NCBI GenBank assembly: GCA_963545205.1
Contig: CAUUHW010000005.1
Span: 1-64,000, forward strand
Origin: CAUTYU01 sp963545205
GTDB lineage: Bacteria > Desulfobacterota > Desulfovibrionia > Desulfovibrionales > Desulfomicrobiaceae
Length of the DNA stretch: 64,000 bases
Reading direction: 5' to 3'
Within the stretch, counting starts at the first letter, position 1, and every line of letters begins with the position of its first letter. This document shows, one piece after another, positions 16,333 through 25,376 of this stretch. The position numbers and the translations under genes were made by a program. The notes beneath the pieces are model-generated. The model was not told the DNA's origin and ran no database searches. It saw only the letters and a list, made by a program, of their open reading frames with translations.

Positions 16333-17229
16333 TCAAAGAAATACACTGTCCGGTTGATTGTCCAGCGGCACTGAAAAAGATGCCCCCAAAAAATCGCCTT
16401 GCAGGTCACGCAGGCAGGAAGAAACCGGAAAGAGAAACCCACGGCGGGAACGCAGACTGTCTTTTTGGCGGCGCAGGTTCCTGATTTTGCGTAAATTTTC
16501 GCTGCCTATGGGATCAAAGCCGCAAACAACGGCCTGATGGGAATTTTGCAGGACATCAAAAACAACAGATGCTGAAAGCGACAGCATACGGCGCAAATAC
16601 CGCTGACGCAGGCTGGTTGGCAAAATGATTCTGGCCGCGTCCAGCGAACGGTGATAGTTTTTCTGGCCGCCCAGCAGGACACTGCCGCGAAAGATCTGTT
16701 TTTTCAGTAAAAACGGCAAGTTGTTTTTATTCATAAGTGCCAGCAGGTTTTGGTCTTCCGCGCGGGTTGCCCGAAAGATATTTTTGACCATCCTGAAATC
16801 CTGACAAACCTCCCTGTCCGCCTGCATCTCAACAAACACATGCGCCATTTTTCCGGGCATGGGCAAGATGCCCAGCATATTGGGGACAAAATAATTATGG
16901 GCAATAACGTCCGCAGCCAGATGGGCCAGATAGCCATAGGCATACGCCTGCTGGCGCGGACTTTCAGCCCCTTTCAGTAAATCAAAGCCCAGCGACCAGT
17001 TATGACTGTGCGTGGGAGTAAATCGACAGCCCTTGCCAATAAAAATATCCGCGCTCAGACTCCCGTAGAGAAAAACCTGTGGATAGGCGCAAATCGCGCT
17101 GGCAACAACAGAAGAAAGATACTGCACCGATGCCAATACCTGAGAGCCAAGGGCCAGATGTACACCTGGGCCCCAGGCAACAGCCTGCTCTGGCAGAAGA
17201 ACAAGAAAAAGAAGAAAAAAAATCCGCAT
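16333..17229 (-). CDS. Exported zinc-dependent phospholipase-C-like protein
   Basis: 298 residues with a signal peptide ending near AVAWG. The start of the mature protein, WGPGVHLALG, then DIFIGKG, THSHNW, AYGYLAHLAADVIAHNYFVP and FVEMQADREV supply the His/Asp/Trp ligands of the zinc-dependent phospholipase C family (PF00882). Substrate is unknown; many bacterial members are uncharacterised. It lies 8 bases after the universal stress protein gene on the same strand. Confidence 0.82.
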   Translation of the reverse strand: MRIFFLLFLVLLPEQAVAWGPGVHLALGSQVLASVQYLSSVVASAICAYPQVFLYGSLSADIFIGKGCRFTPTHSHNWSLGFDLLKGAESPRQQAYAYGYLAHLAADVIAHNYFVPNMLGILPMPGKMAHVFVEMQADREVCQDFRMVKNIFRATRAEDQNLLALMNKNNLPFLLKKQIFRGSVLLGGQKNYHRSLDAARIILPTSLRQRYLRRMLSLSASVVFDVLQNSHQAVVCGFDPIGSENLRKIRNLRRQKDSLRSRRGFLFPVSSCLRDLQGDFLGASFSVPLDNQPDSVFL

Positions 17230-17237
17230 GCCAAAAA

Positions 17238-17711
17238 CTATTCCTGCGCCTTTTCTCCGGCACTCATCGGTCCCTGATCATCCGCGCGCAAAATCATGAC
17301 TGAAACCGTTGCCCGTTCAACAACCCGCGCGGCAACCGAACCAAGCAGAAAGCGTTCCACAACCTTATGCGTATGGCTGGGAATAATGATCAGATCCGCG
17401 TCCACCCGTTTGGCTTCCTTGATGATTTCCTTATGTGGAGTACCGCCGACCACATTCAGATGCACGGTCAAGCCCTCTGGAACATGCTGCTCGGCAAAGG
17501 CTTTCAGCTGATCGCTGACTTCCGCCCGCACGTCTTCAAATCCCTGTCTGGAAAAATAACTGCCCACCATGGGAGAACCAAAACCAGGCAGCACAGTTAA
17601 AAAATGCAGCTGGGCCTGGACTTTTCGGGCCATATCAGCTGCCAGAATAACCGCCTTATCCGCAAAGGCAGGCTCCGCCATATCAATAGGTACAAGAATG
17701 TGATTGAACAT
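17238..17711 (-). CDS. Universal stress protein (UspA family)
   Basis: 157 residues. The open frame starts further upstream, but GGGGAGG precedes the ATG at 17711 where the usual MFNHILVPIDMAEPA start occurs. The ATP-binding loop pattern G-2x-G-9x-G-S is seen around PSHTHKVVERFLLGSVAARVV. It follows the TRAP permease gene after 32 bases and may share its transcript, a frequent association of Usp with TRAP transporters. Confidence 0.92.
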   Translation of the reverse strand: MFNHILVPIDMAEPAFADKAVILAADMARKVQAQLHFLTVLPGFGSPMVGSYFSRQGFEDVRAEVSDQLKAFAEQHVPEGLTVHLNVVGGTPHKEIIKEAKRVDADLIIIPSHTHKVVERFLLGSVAARVVERATVSVMILRADDQGPMSAGEKAQE

Positions 17712-17743
17712 TTTTTCCTCCCCAGGGGTGTGCGCGAAGTTGG

Positions 17744-20311
17744 TTAATTTTCGCGGGCAGAAATTTTCTGCCGCTTCCTGCGCCGCAGCTGGACAAAGGC
17801 AATCAGGAACAGCAGGCCAAAGGCGGGCAGCATGGCCCATTCCTCCGGCGGCCGTTTACTCTCCATCTGTACGGCAGTGACCTTCCAGCCAAAATCAATG
17901 CCCAGACTCTGAGCCGGTGAACCATACCCAACAGCCTCGACTTCAACATCTTCTCCGTTAAAAAGCAAATTCAGCCCCGCCTGCCGCAGGCGTTCAAGCC
18001 CAGGACCTGCGGGCCCCAAGGGAAGCATCACGGTTTTTCTGACCATTTTTCCACTTAAGTCTTCCCCCTCAAAACTGACCCGCAGTTCTCCCTTGCCCGG
18101 GACAGCCTCGGCAGCGGCAACGATTTCCGCGGCAGGACGGGAAAGAAGCGGCGGATAGATTCTGTCCCACAGAAAATCCGGCCGGAAAAGAAAAAAGGCA
18201 ATACCCAGCATGACAAACGTCTCCCAGATCTTGTTTCTGGTCAGCCACCAACCCTGGGTCGCGGCCGCAAAAACAAGCATGGCCGCGGTCGCACCGATAA
18301 GAACAGTCACAAGATGAAAGGTGCTGTCTATATCAATCAGCAGCAGATTGGTATTGAAAATAAACATAAACGGCAAAATCGCGGTGCGGATATTATAGAC
18401 AAATCCCTGCACTCCGGTCTTGATGGGATCTGATCTGGCAATGGCTGCTGCCGCGAACGAGGCCAAGCCGACCGGCGGTGTGACATCTGCCATTATCCCG
18501 AAATAAAAGACAAAAAGATGAACGGCCACCAATGGCACAATGAGGCCCTTGGCCGCGCCCAGACTGACAATAACCGGAGCCATCAGGCTCGAAACAACAA
18601 TATAGTTGGCTGTTGTGGGCAGGCCCATCCCCAGAACAAGGCTGATCATCGCCGTAAACAGCAAAATCAGCAACAGATTGCCACCGGAGAGCAGTTCAAC
18701 CAGCTCGGTCATAACCAGCCCGATTCCGGTCAGGGTCACAGTGCCTACAACAATACCGGCCGCGGCTGTTGCCACGCCAATACCGATCATGTTCCTGGCT
18801 CCGGTAATCAGCCCGTCAATCAGGTCACGCGTGGATTCAAATACCCCCTGTTTCCAGGCGCCCTGCCCCCGAAACAGACGGATCAGAGGACGCTGGGTAA
18901 GAACAATAAACATCATAAACAACGTCGCCCAAAAAGCGGACGAACCCGGTGAAAGCCTCTCCACGGTCAGACACCAGACCAGAACAACAACCGGCAGCAA
19001 AAAATACAGCCCGGATTTTACTGTCGGCCCAACCGGAGGCAGGGTTTCGATCTGGCTTATTTTCAGTTCCGGAAACCGGCAGGCGTACCAGAGCAAAACA
19101 ATATAGGACCCAATCAACAGCAAAAAAATAATGGCCACGGCAGCAGAACCAAGCAGTTCACACAGCCAGCCAATACCGTAATAGACAACAAGGGTAATCA
19201 GACAAAGCCCAAGAAAAACAGTGAGCATGACCCACAGCCGCTGTAAAAAGGACGGGGCTTCATCGTGCCGGGGCAGTCCCTGCATACCGGCCTTGCACGC
19301 TTCCAGATGCACCATGTAAAAAAGGGCGATATACGAGATGAGCGCGGGAAGAGCCGCGTATTTGATGACATCAAGATAGGGAATCCCGATATATTCAACC
19401 ATCAAAAAGGCAGCCGCGCCCATAATCGGCGGTGTTACCTGACCATTGGTGGAAGCGGCCACTTCAACAGCTGCGGCCTTGCTTGGTGAAAAACCAACTT
19501 TTTTCATCAGGGGAATGGTAAAGGTTCCGGTTGTCACCACATTGGCAATGGACGAACCGGAAACCAGACCTGAAAGACCGGAAGCAACCACCGCAGCCTT
19601 GGCCGGCCCGCCCCGCATATGTCCAAGCAGGGAAAAGGCAACCTGAATAAAATAGTTTCCAGCTCCTGCTTTTTCCAGCAAGGCCCCAAACAGAACAAAT
19701 AAAAAGACAAAACTGACAGAAACCCCAATGGCTACGCCAAAAACACCCTCAGAAGTCAACCACTGATGGGTGAGCAGTTTTTTAACTGTTGCCCCGTGAT
19801 GAGCAATAACATCAGGGAAATATGGCCCAAATAGCGAGTAGAGCAAAAACAAACTGGCCACAACAAGCAGCGGTGGCCCAAGTGACCGGCGGGTGGCTTC
19901 AAGCAAAAGCAGCATGCCGATACCGGCACACACTGTATCTGCCAGCATGGGATTGCCCGGACGCAGGGCAAGCTGCTCGTCAAAAACAACCAGGTACAGG
20001 CAGCTCCCTGCCGCTAAAATGGAAAACACCCAGTCCTGCCAGGGAATATACTCCTGTGGGGAACGGTTAAAGGCCGGATAGGCCAGGAAAGCAAGAACCG
20101 AGGCAAAAGCCAGGTGAACAGGACGGGCCAGATCAGAACCGATCAGTCCAAAAGGCGAAGCGTACCAAAGTTGAAAAAGCGACCAAGACAAGGGGAGAAT
20201 TAAAAGAACCAGCGCCATTTTTCCTTTGGGAGCGCGGGCCCCACTGTCGCTTTGCAGCAGTTGCAATACAGTATCTTCAATAACTACAGGCTGTTGATTT
20301 TTTTGGGGCAT
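17744..20311 (-). CDS. TRAP transporter permease, fused small/large subunits (TAXI type)
   Basis: 855-residue inner-membrane protein combining the four-TM DctQ-like and twelve-TM DctM-like parts, the form that pairs with TAXI binding proteins. DctM signatures: GLVSGSSIANVVTTGTFTIP, GAAAFLMVEYIG, GMGLPTTANYIVVSSLMAPV and ADVTPPVGLASFAAAAIARS. The frame is open to 20392, but that region contains the upstream gene's terminator; the ATG at 20311 has GAGG at the right distance. The C-terminal ~120 residues form an extra soluble region followed by a last TM segment. Substrate unknown. Confidence 0.92.
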   Translation of the reverse strand: MPQKNQQPVVIEDTVLQLLQSDSGARAPKGKMALVLLILPLSWSLFQLWYASPFGLIGSDLARPVHLAFASVLAFLAYPAFNRSPQEYIPWQDWVFSILAAGSCLYLVVFDEQLALRPGNPMLADTVCAGIGMLLLLEATRRSLGPPLLVVASLFLLYSLFGPYFPDVIAHHGATVKKLLTHQWLTSEGVFGVAIGVSVSFVFLFVLFGALLEKAGAGNYFIQVAFSLLGHMRGGPAKAAVVASGLSGLVSGSSIANVVTTGTFTIPLMKKVGFSPSKAAAVEVAASTNGQVTPPIMGAAAFLMVEYIGIPYLDVIKYAALPALISYIALFYMVHLEACKAGMQGLPRHDEAPSFLQRLWVMLTVFLGLCLITLVVYYGIGWLCELLGSAAVAIIFLLLIGSYIVLLWYACRFPELKISQIETLPPVGPTVKSGLYFLLPVVVLVWCLTVERLSPGSSAFWATLFMMFIVLTQRPLIRLFRGQGAWKQGVFESTRDLIDGLITGARNMIGIGVATAAAGIVVGTVTLTGIGLVMTELVELLSGGNLLLILLFTAMISLVLGMGLPTTANYIVVSSLMAPVIVSLGAAKGLIVPLVAVHLFVFYFGIMADVTPPVGLASFAAAAIARSDPIKTGVQGFVYNIRTAILPFMFIFNTNLLLIDIDSTFHLVTVLIGATAAMLVFAAATQGWWLTRNKIWETFVMLGIAFFLFRPDFLWDRIYPPLLSRPAAEIVAAAEAVPGKGELRVSFEGEDLSGKMVRKTVMLPLGPAGPGLERLRQAGLNLLFNGEDVEVEAVGYGSPAQSLGIDFGWKVTAVQMESKRPPEEWAMLPAFGLLFLIAFVQLRRRKRQKISAREN

Positions 20312-20351
20312 ACGACCTCGGCAGGCACTTTTGAAACATTGTCGTCTGACA

Positions 20352-20382
20352 AGAAAAAACAAACCAGGAGAAAGTCTCCTGG
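20352..20382 (-). terminator. Intrinsic terminator between TAXI protein and TRAP permease genes
   Basis: On the minus strand CCAGGAGA-loop-TCTCCTGG is followed by TTTGTTTTTT. It lies 22 bases past the binding-protein stop and 41 bases before the permease ATG, so it likely makes binding protein more abundant than permease by partial termination. Confidence 0.85.
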
Positions 20383-20404
20383 CTTGTTCCATACCACATT
20401 GCTG

Positions 20405-21397
20405 TTATTTTAACAGACCGGCTTCACGGTAATACCGGACAGCTCCATCATGCAGGGGAGCTGACAGGCCGGCGGAAATCATTTCTTCTTTTTTCAGATG
20501 CGCAAAAGCCGGATGCAGTTTTACAAAGGTATCAAAATTTTCAAAAACAGCCTTAACCAGCTCATACACAACATCGTCTGGAGTTTTCGCTGAGGTCACG
20601 ATTGTCGCGGCAACACCGAATGTCTTGGTATCGTTTGGAGCTCCCTTATACATGCCGCCCGGAACAGTGGCATACCGGTAGTAAGGATGAGCCTTGACAA
20701 TCTTGTCAACTTCCGGGCCGGTCACATTGACCAGTCTGCTTTCGCAGGTCGTGCTCGCTTCTTTAATGGCTCCTGACGGATGTCCGACAAAATAAATCAT
20801 GGCATCAATCTTGTTGTCACACAGGGCGCTGGCCATCTCAGACGGCTTCAGTTCAGAGGCCAGGGAATATATTGAGGTATCCTTGTCTCTGGCCTTTAAC
20901 AGGACTTCAAGAGAAGCGCGCTGACCGGATCCGGGATTGCCGATATTGACCCTTTTGCCGTCAAGTTGCTGAAACTGTGTCACATTCGCATCAGCACGGG
21001 CAACAACAGTAAAGGCTTCCGGGTGCAGAGCGAAAACAGACCGCAGCTCTTTGTAGGGCTTTTGGTCCGAAAACGAGGCCTCTCCATGGTAGGCATGATA
21101 CTGGACATCTGACTGGACAACACCAAAGTCAAGTTCTCCGGCCCGGATGGTATTGACATTGTAAACAGATGCCCCGGTTGATTCAACAGAACAGCGAATA
21201 CCATGCTGCTGGCGATTCTTGTTCATGAGACGGCAAATAGCTCCGCCTGTCGGATAATAGACACCGGTTACTCCACCGGTACCAATAGTAATGAAACGCT
21301 GCTTTTTTTCCGCACTGGCCGGTCCGGCTCCCAAAAAGGAAATTCCCAGTACAGCAACAGATGCCAATACACAAAACCGTTTGAACAGTAGGTTCAT
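20405..21397 (-). CDS. TAXI family TRAP transporter solute-binding protein
   Basis: 330-residue periplasmic binding protein. Signal peptide ends near PASAEKK. Family motifs: ITIGTGGVTGVYYPTGGAIC, RCSVESTGASVYNVN, FGVVQSDVQYHAYHGE and VNIGNPGSGQRASLEVLL. AAGGAG precedes the ATG at 21397; the frame extends upstream without a good start. Homologues have been linked to organic acids or glutamate, but the ligand cannot be deduced. First gene of the TAXI-TRAP-Usp unit. Confidence 0.93.
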   Translation of the reverse strand: MNLLFKRFCVLASVAVLGISFLGAGPASAEKKQRFITIGTGGVTGVYYPTGGAICRLMNKNRQQHGIRCSVESTGASVYNVNTIRAGELDFGVVQSDVQYHAYHGEASFSDQKPYKELRSVFALHPEAFTVVARADANVTQFQQLDGKRVNIGNPGSGQRASLEVLLKARDKDTSIYSLASELKPSEMASALCDNKIDAMIYFVGHPSGAIKEASTTCESRLVNVTGPEVDKIVKAHPYYRYATVPGGMYKGAPNDTKTFGVAATIVTSAKTPDDVVYELVKAVFENFDTFVKLHPAFAHLKKEEMISAGLSAPLHDGAVRYYREAGLLK

Positions 21398-21433
21398 TCT
21401 TGATTCTCCTTGAAAAAGATTAAACAGGTATCG

Positions 21434-21448
21434 CCTCAACCGCTCCCT
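21434..21448 (-). repeat. Leader element shared with 23459-23473
   Basis: The 15-base sequence AGGGAGCGGTTGAGG (minus-strand sense) lies in the TAXI mRNA leader and recurs exactly in the leader upstream of the phosphoethanolamine transferase, at a similar distance from a matching promoter. Confidence 0.75.
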
Positions 21449-21513
21449 CCAACGTCCCGCCTTTTTTCAAAAACAAAAAACGGACCATAGAGAAAAAAAC
21501 GACTTAAGCAAGG

Positions 21514-21542
21514 AGTATGGCAGAAAAAAAAAGATATGACAA
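21514..21542 (-). promoter_or_regulatory. Predicted promoter of the TAXI/TRAP operon
   Basis: On the minus strand: TTGTCA, 17 bases, CATACT, about 115 bases before the TAXI protein start. The same elements with the same spacing recur at 23554-23582, with strong similarity between and around them, which supports the call. Confidence 0.55.
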
Positions 21543-21644
21543 CATTTGCATGGCAAGAAAGACAAGAAACTTGAAAAAGCATAATCAAGGCCCTGCCGGC
21601 CCTTTTTTGAAAAATAAAAAATCAATATCCGACGAAAATACAAT

Positions 21645-23279
21645 CTAATTTAAGATATCAAGTTCTCTATTGTAGTATTTTGTACTCACCTTAAAAAGGC
21701 CAAGTAATGTATGAAAAAGATAGTCATGACACAACTGTTTATCTTTCTTCTTTTTTATGGACTTAATGTCAAAATCTGACTTCATTTTATCTCCAAACCA
21801 CATTAAACCAGCAATATGCTTTTGAGACTCTGGAGCTATAAAATAAGGAATTCCGTGCAAGTAAATTCCATTTTCACCCAGACTTTCTCCATGATCACTT
21901 AAATAAATCATTGCTGTTTTATGTGTTTCATCATGTTTTTTTAAAAAATCTATAACCTTATATAAAAAATAATCTGTATAGACGATAGCATTATCGTAAG
22001 CATTGACAAGTTCTTCTTTAGAACATTTTTCTATCTGATTTGTCGTACATACAGGAGAAAATCTCTCAAATTCTTTTGGGTATCTTTTGTAATAAGCAGG
22101 GCCATGATTTCCCATCTGGTGCAAAATTATTAAAATATTTTTTCCTTTATGCTGAGAAACATACTCATCAAGACCAACAATCATTCCCTCATCACGACAT
22201 TCTCCATCAGAACAAACAGGATTTAATTCAGGTGTCTTATAATCTTCATAAGTGACCCGAGCAGCAACGCCCTTTGAACTTGAATTATTATCTCTCCATA
22301 GGATATCAACTTGCCCGGTATGGCTTAACACGTCTAAAACATTTTCAGTTCTGTCTTCTTTTTCATTACTAAATTCCTTTCTTGTAAAGATTGAAAACAT
22401 ACACGGAACAGAATATGCAGTTGACGTACCGCAAGAATACATTTTAGTAAAATTTATCACATCTTCATTCTTCAAATATGGATTCGTATCTCTCCCATAT
22501 CCATTCAAAGAAAAATGGTCAGCCCTGGCAGCTTCTCCGACCACAACAATGACCAGTTTCTTATACTTCCTGTTTTCACCATCAGGACAAATAATTTTCG
22601 CATCTCTTCCAATAGCAACGAGAGTAGTATCTTTTTTGAAAAATTTCCTGCCAATATATTTTCCAAATCCATATATATACATATACGGATTTACATATCC
22701 TCTCAATCGACCATGCTCCCTGAAGAAAGAAGTATAATGTTTACCAAAAAAAGATACGATAAGAACAGATACGATAATGGAAATAAAAAAATTTCTGGTC
22801 CTTAAAAGCAAAGACTTTTTAAGACCAAAATGAGATATTTTTAATCTGCATATAAAAATAACAGGTAAAATTCCTAACAATAAAAAATAAAAAAACATTT
22901 TTATTGTTATCAAATCAAATACTTCATTCCAATTCGTTTCAAATATATTACGAATCATATTATGATCAAAAATAACACCATAATTATCCATAAAATAGGA
23001 AGTAAGCGAAGAAAACAAAAAAAGGACAGCCAGTATAAATTTTATTGTACGGCTTGAAGAGATTAAGGCAAAAAACAAAAACGTAAACGATATAAATAGG
23101 ATAAAAAGAGAAAATATAAATCCTATATTTTGCGTATCAACAGGATAAACAGCAATAACATTCCTGAAAAATCTTACATTATAAAAAACAACAAAGAGAA
23201 TTGAAGTTATAAAAATTACTTCTGTTACAGAAAAATATCTTTCCTCAAGTTTATTTTTAATACACCTGAAAATGTTCAA
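21645..23279 (-). CDS. Lipid A / LPS phosphoethanolamine transferase (EptA family)
   Basis: 544 residues: four or five TM helices (to about 180) then a periplasmic sulfatase-fold domain. VVGEAARADHFSLNGYGRDTNPYL (247-269) and the nucleophile segment CGTSTAYSVPC (283-293) match EptA-type enzymes, and SDHGESLGENGIYLHG supplies zinc ligands. It transfers phosphoethanolamine to lipid A or core sugars and can lower susceptibility to cationic peptides. The start is TTG behind AGGAG. Base composition is much more AT-rich than neighbours, and transposase remnants lie just upstream, pointing to horizontal acquisition. Confidence 0.9.
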   Translation of the reverse strand: MNIFRCIKNKLEERYFSVTEVIFITSILFVVFYNVRFFRNVIAVYPVDTQNIGFIFSLFILFISFTFLFFALISSSRTIKFILAVLFLFSSLTSYFMDNYGVIFDHNMIRNIFETNWNEVFDLITIKMFFYFLLLGILPVIFICRLKISHFGLKKSLLLRTRNFFISIIVSVLIVSFFGKHYTSFFREHGRLRGYVNPYMYIYGFGKYIGRKFFKKDTTLVAIGRDAKIICPDGENRKYKKLVIVVVGEAARADHFSLNGYGRDTNPYLKNEDVINFTKMYSCGTSTAYSVPCMFSIFTRKEFSNEKEDRTENVLDVLSHTGQVDILWRDNNSSSKGVAARVTYEDYKTPELNPVCSDGECRDEGMIVGLDEYVSQHKGKNILIILHQMGNHGPAYYKRYPKEFERFSPVCTTNQIEKCSKEELVNAYDNAIVYTDYFLYKVIDFLKKHDETHKTAMIYLSDHGESLGENGIYLHGIPYFIAPESQKHIAGLMWFGDKMKSDFDIKSIKKKKDKQLCHDYLFHTLLGLFKVSTKYYNRELDILN

Positions 23280-23369
23280 AGTAATCTCCTGCTATAAATT
23301 CAATGAGTATCTCTAGTTACGGCACACAAGAGTGGCCCCTGTCCGTGCAACCATACGAATTAAAACCAT

Positions 23370-23401
23370 AAAAAAACGCCGGGCGGCGCACACCGCCCGG
23401 C
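23370..23401 (-). terminator. GC-rich intrinsic terminator
   Basis: GCCGGGCGG (23378-23386), loop CGCACA, CCGCCCGGC (23393-23401). On the minus strand the stem is followed by GTTTTTTT. It sits 90 bases before the phosphoethanolamine transferase start. Confidence 0.85.
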
Positions 23402-23458
23402 AAAGTGGCGCAGAAAAGAAAAGGGAGTTTTCAAAAACTGCGCCCAAAAATAAAATTA

Positions 23459-23473
23459 CCTCAACCGCTCCCT
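23459..23473 (-). repeat. Second copy of the leader element at 21434-21448
   Basis: Exact 15-base match to the element in the TAXI leader, in the same orientation and below an equivalent promoter. Confidence 0.75.
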
Positions 23474-23553
23474 TTGTGGTGTTACATTCTTTCTCCTGAA
23501 CAACTTAGCTGTTACACAAAAAATAACCGTCAGGAAAAAGCGACTTGAACAAC

Positions 23554-23582
23554 TTTATGGCATAAAACAGGAAACATGACAA
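23554..23582 (-). promoter_or_regulatory. Promoter matching the TAXI/TRAP promoter
   Basis: Minus strand TTGTCA, 17 bases, CATAAA. Flanking bases (GAAAAA.CGACTT.A.CAA and TATGGCA) align with those at 21490-21525, so the two regions are probably paralogous. Confidence 0.5.
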
Positions 23583-23624
23583 TATGTCTGCCAAAGAAGA
23601 AGACACAACCACCAGAAGAACGCC

Positions 23625-23990
23625 TCAATATTTGCTACACCCGAAAAAAGAACCCAGCTTGCGCTTCTTTGAGAATTTCGACTCCATGCTCTTGCGACTC
23701 AGCAATCGTTCCAACTCATTGATGCGTTTTTTCATGGCGCTTGCTTCAGCCTTTGAGATCACCTGATCATTGGCCTTTACTGCCGCTCTACCGCCTTCAC
23801 TCATGAGCTTCCTCCAGCGAAATAAAAAGGTTGGAGCAATCCCGTTTTTGTGGGCCACATAGGACATGCTCTTCCCTGGGAAGGAAGATTACCCCACAAT
23901 TCGAAGTTTCTCATCCAGTGTCCAGCGTCGATGTTGGACACTGGTCACCAACTCCACCGTTGGGTACTTATTAACACTCTGTCTGGTCAT
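23625..23990 (-). mobile_element. IS3-family (IS2-like) transposase OrfA remnant
   Basis: Two pieces in different frames make up a degraded OrfA: PTVELVTSVQHRRWTLDEKLRIV (ending near 23889), then SYVAHKNGIAPTFLFRWRKLMSEG with a coiled segment ending ELERLLSRKSME (23867 to about 23680). At the end, VEILKEAQ continues in a third frame. The helix-turn-helix and leucine-zipper parts are recognisable; OrfB and clear terminal repeats are not seen. Inactive remnant. Confidence 0.85.
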
Positions 23991-24166
23991 ACCTCCAGTC
24001 CTACCTCCTAATAGGCCGAGGTGTCCGGCCCAAATGGAGGCTATTCCAGAAGTATCCTTTATCCCATAAGTTAACAAGTCTGTTTCCGTACCTGTCGCCA
24101 GCAAAAGATATGACCGAATTATTCAGCATATGAATTGAGCGATATTGTGGTTTCATAAGGGGGGGA

Positions 24167-24535
24167 ATGAAATCAACACAATATGAGGTTATTTGTATGC
24201 ATTTTTTGAAAGTGTTGGAGGAATATCGACAAAAATCTTTCAGTTGTGAACAGCCTGCTGAAATCCTTTGTGTTTCCATAAGCCCCTGTTATCAAATACG
24301 ACAAAAGTATGAATACAATGGCCTTGAAGGATTGGCAGACAAGAGGGTCGGAAAAATTTCTGCCAACCGGACAGATGTCGATGAATTCATGAGGATTATT
24401 ACCCCCCCTAATTATTAACCTCTATGAGAGGAAATATTACTACTTATGGTAACACATTTTCATGAATATCTTTCCAGGCATGAGGTTCATCACAGCTATA
24501 TCTTTAGTAAAGAGTACACTCTAGCAAACAGGAAT
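24167..24535 (+). mobile_element. ISNCY-like transposase remnant
   Basis: First piece (24167-24418) reads FLKVLEEYRQKSFSCEQPAE then YEYNGLEGLADKRVGKIS and VDEFMRII, typical of the helix-turn-helix N-terminus of ISNCY-type transposases. The middle (INLYERKYYYLW) continues in a second frame and THFHEYLSRHEVHHSYIF (after 24446) in a third. At least two frameshifts; the catalytic part is gone. It abuts the end of the MBL hydrolase gene. Confidence 0.72.
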
Positions 24536-24568
24536 TGTTCGCAGGGCCAAGTGGCCGTCGCGTCCCGT

Positions 24569-25357
24569 TTAGATGGTAAGCCATTCCATTGGCTTGGGCA
24601 GGTGGATGTCCACATCCGGAGCCTGGGCCTTAACCGCTGCAAGAACCTGCTCCTGGGATGCGGAGGCGATGCCCATCTGCCCAAAGAGCTTTTCATGCGG
24701 ATGGTAGAGTACACACTTAGGTACTCCAGTCAGTCGGACGGCACGAGCAACGTCTTCCTCATAGACAAGTTGGTGCCCCCCGACTAAAATATCCGGTTGG
24801 AATCGCTGACGCAGCACATCCAACTCGCCGTTGGAAAACAGCGGGTTCATACCCTCGGTCAGGTTCACCATACTGCTACCACTCTGAGTTTGTACGACAA
24901 AACCGTAATACCGGGCCCGCCAGGGACAACACAGTATATTGTTGCCCACGAAGGAGAATGCTGTCGTCAGGTTGCCTTGGAAAAACTTCAAATAGCTGAT
25001 GGGACGGTGGTGCCAGTCGAAGACCGTGATTCGGTAGCCATGGACCTCAATGGTGTCAAAGGGCAGCACAGGACGAAGTTGGCTTTCAGGCAGGCGGTAT
25101 TTCCGGCTCAAATGCTCGCAAACATCCGGGCTGGATATGACCAGCGCACCAGTCATCTGTGCCACGACCGGAGTATCCATATAGTGTTCGTGATGTCCAT
25201 GGGAAACGCAGATCACACGTACCTTTTCGTAGTCATCCTTACTGGCCCATTGTGCCCCGTACATCTTCCGGAAAAAAGGATCAAAGACGAGATCCCCTTG
25301 GGGTTCGCGAATCAGGATATTGGACCAACCGAGATAGCGCATTTTAATACTGAGCAT
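24569..25357 (-). CDS. MBL-fold hydrolase (UlaG-like)
   Basis: 262 residues. Metallo-beta-lactamase fold with VICVSHGHHEHYMDTP: the metal motif is HGHHEH (53-58), with Glu where the usual HxHxDH has Asp. Later His residues occur in TVFDWHHRP, VGGHQL and LYHPHEKL. TAAAGGAGG precedes the ATG at 25357, 19 bases after the permease stop, so it is the second gene of a permease-hydrolase pair. A lactone or ester imported by the permease is a plausible substrate but not shown. Confidence 0.82.
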   Translation of the reverse strand: MLSIKMRYLGWSNILIREPQGDLVFDPFFRKMYGAQWASKDDYEKVRVICVSHGHHEHYMDTPVVAQMTGALVISSPDVCEHLSRKYRLPESQLRPVLPFDTIEVHGYRITVFDWHHRPISYLKFFQGNLTTAFSFVGNNILCCPWRARYYGFVVQTQSGSSMVNLTEGMNPLFSNGELDVLRQRFQPDILVGGHQLVYEEDVARAVRLTGVPKCVLYHPHEKLFGQMGIASASQEQVLAAVKAQAPDVDIHLPKPMEWLTI

Positions 25358-25376
25358 GTGTTCCTTTCCTCCTTTA

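Larger units (their letters stand above)
23370..23547 (-). ncRNA. Candidate ~175-nt terminated leader or small RNA upstream of the transferase gene
   Basis: A transcript starting downstream of the promoter at 23554-23582 would run to the intrinsic terminator at 23370-23401, before the transferase start at 23279. Inside it are AGGAGAAAGAATG followed directly by a TAA stop, the shared 15-base element, and an inner inverted repeat (GGGCGCAG...CTGCGCC). It could be an attenuator leader, an independent small RNA, or the leftover of a deleted TAXI-type gene. The call rests only on these signals. Confidence 0.35.

Noticed and set aside
21517..21648. 43-codon plus-strand frame starting MAEKKRYDN
   Set aside because: AGGAG is only two bases from the ATG, the product is Lys-rich without pattern, and the stretch is better explained as the TAXI promoter on the other strand.
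24446..24787. 113-residue plus-strand frame
   Set aside because: Only its first ~25 residues belong to the ISNCY-like remnant; the rest is antisense to the MBL hydrolase gene.
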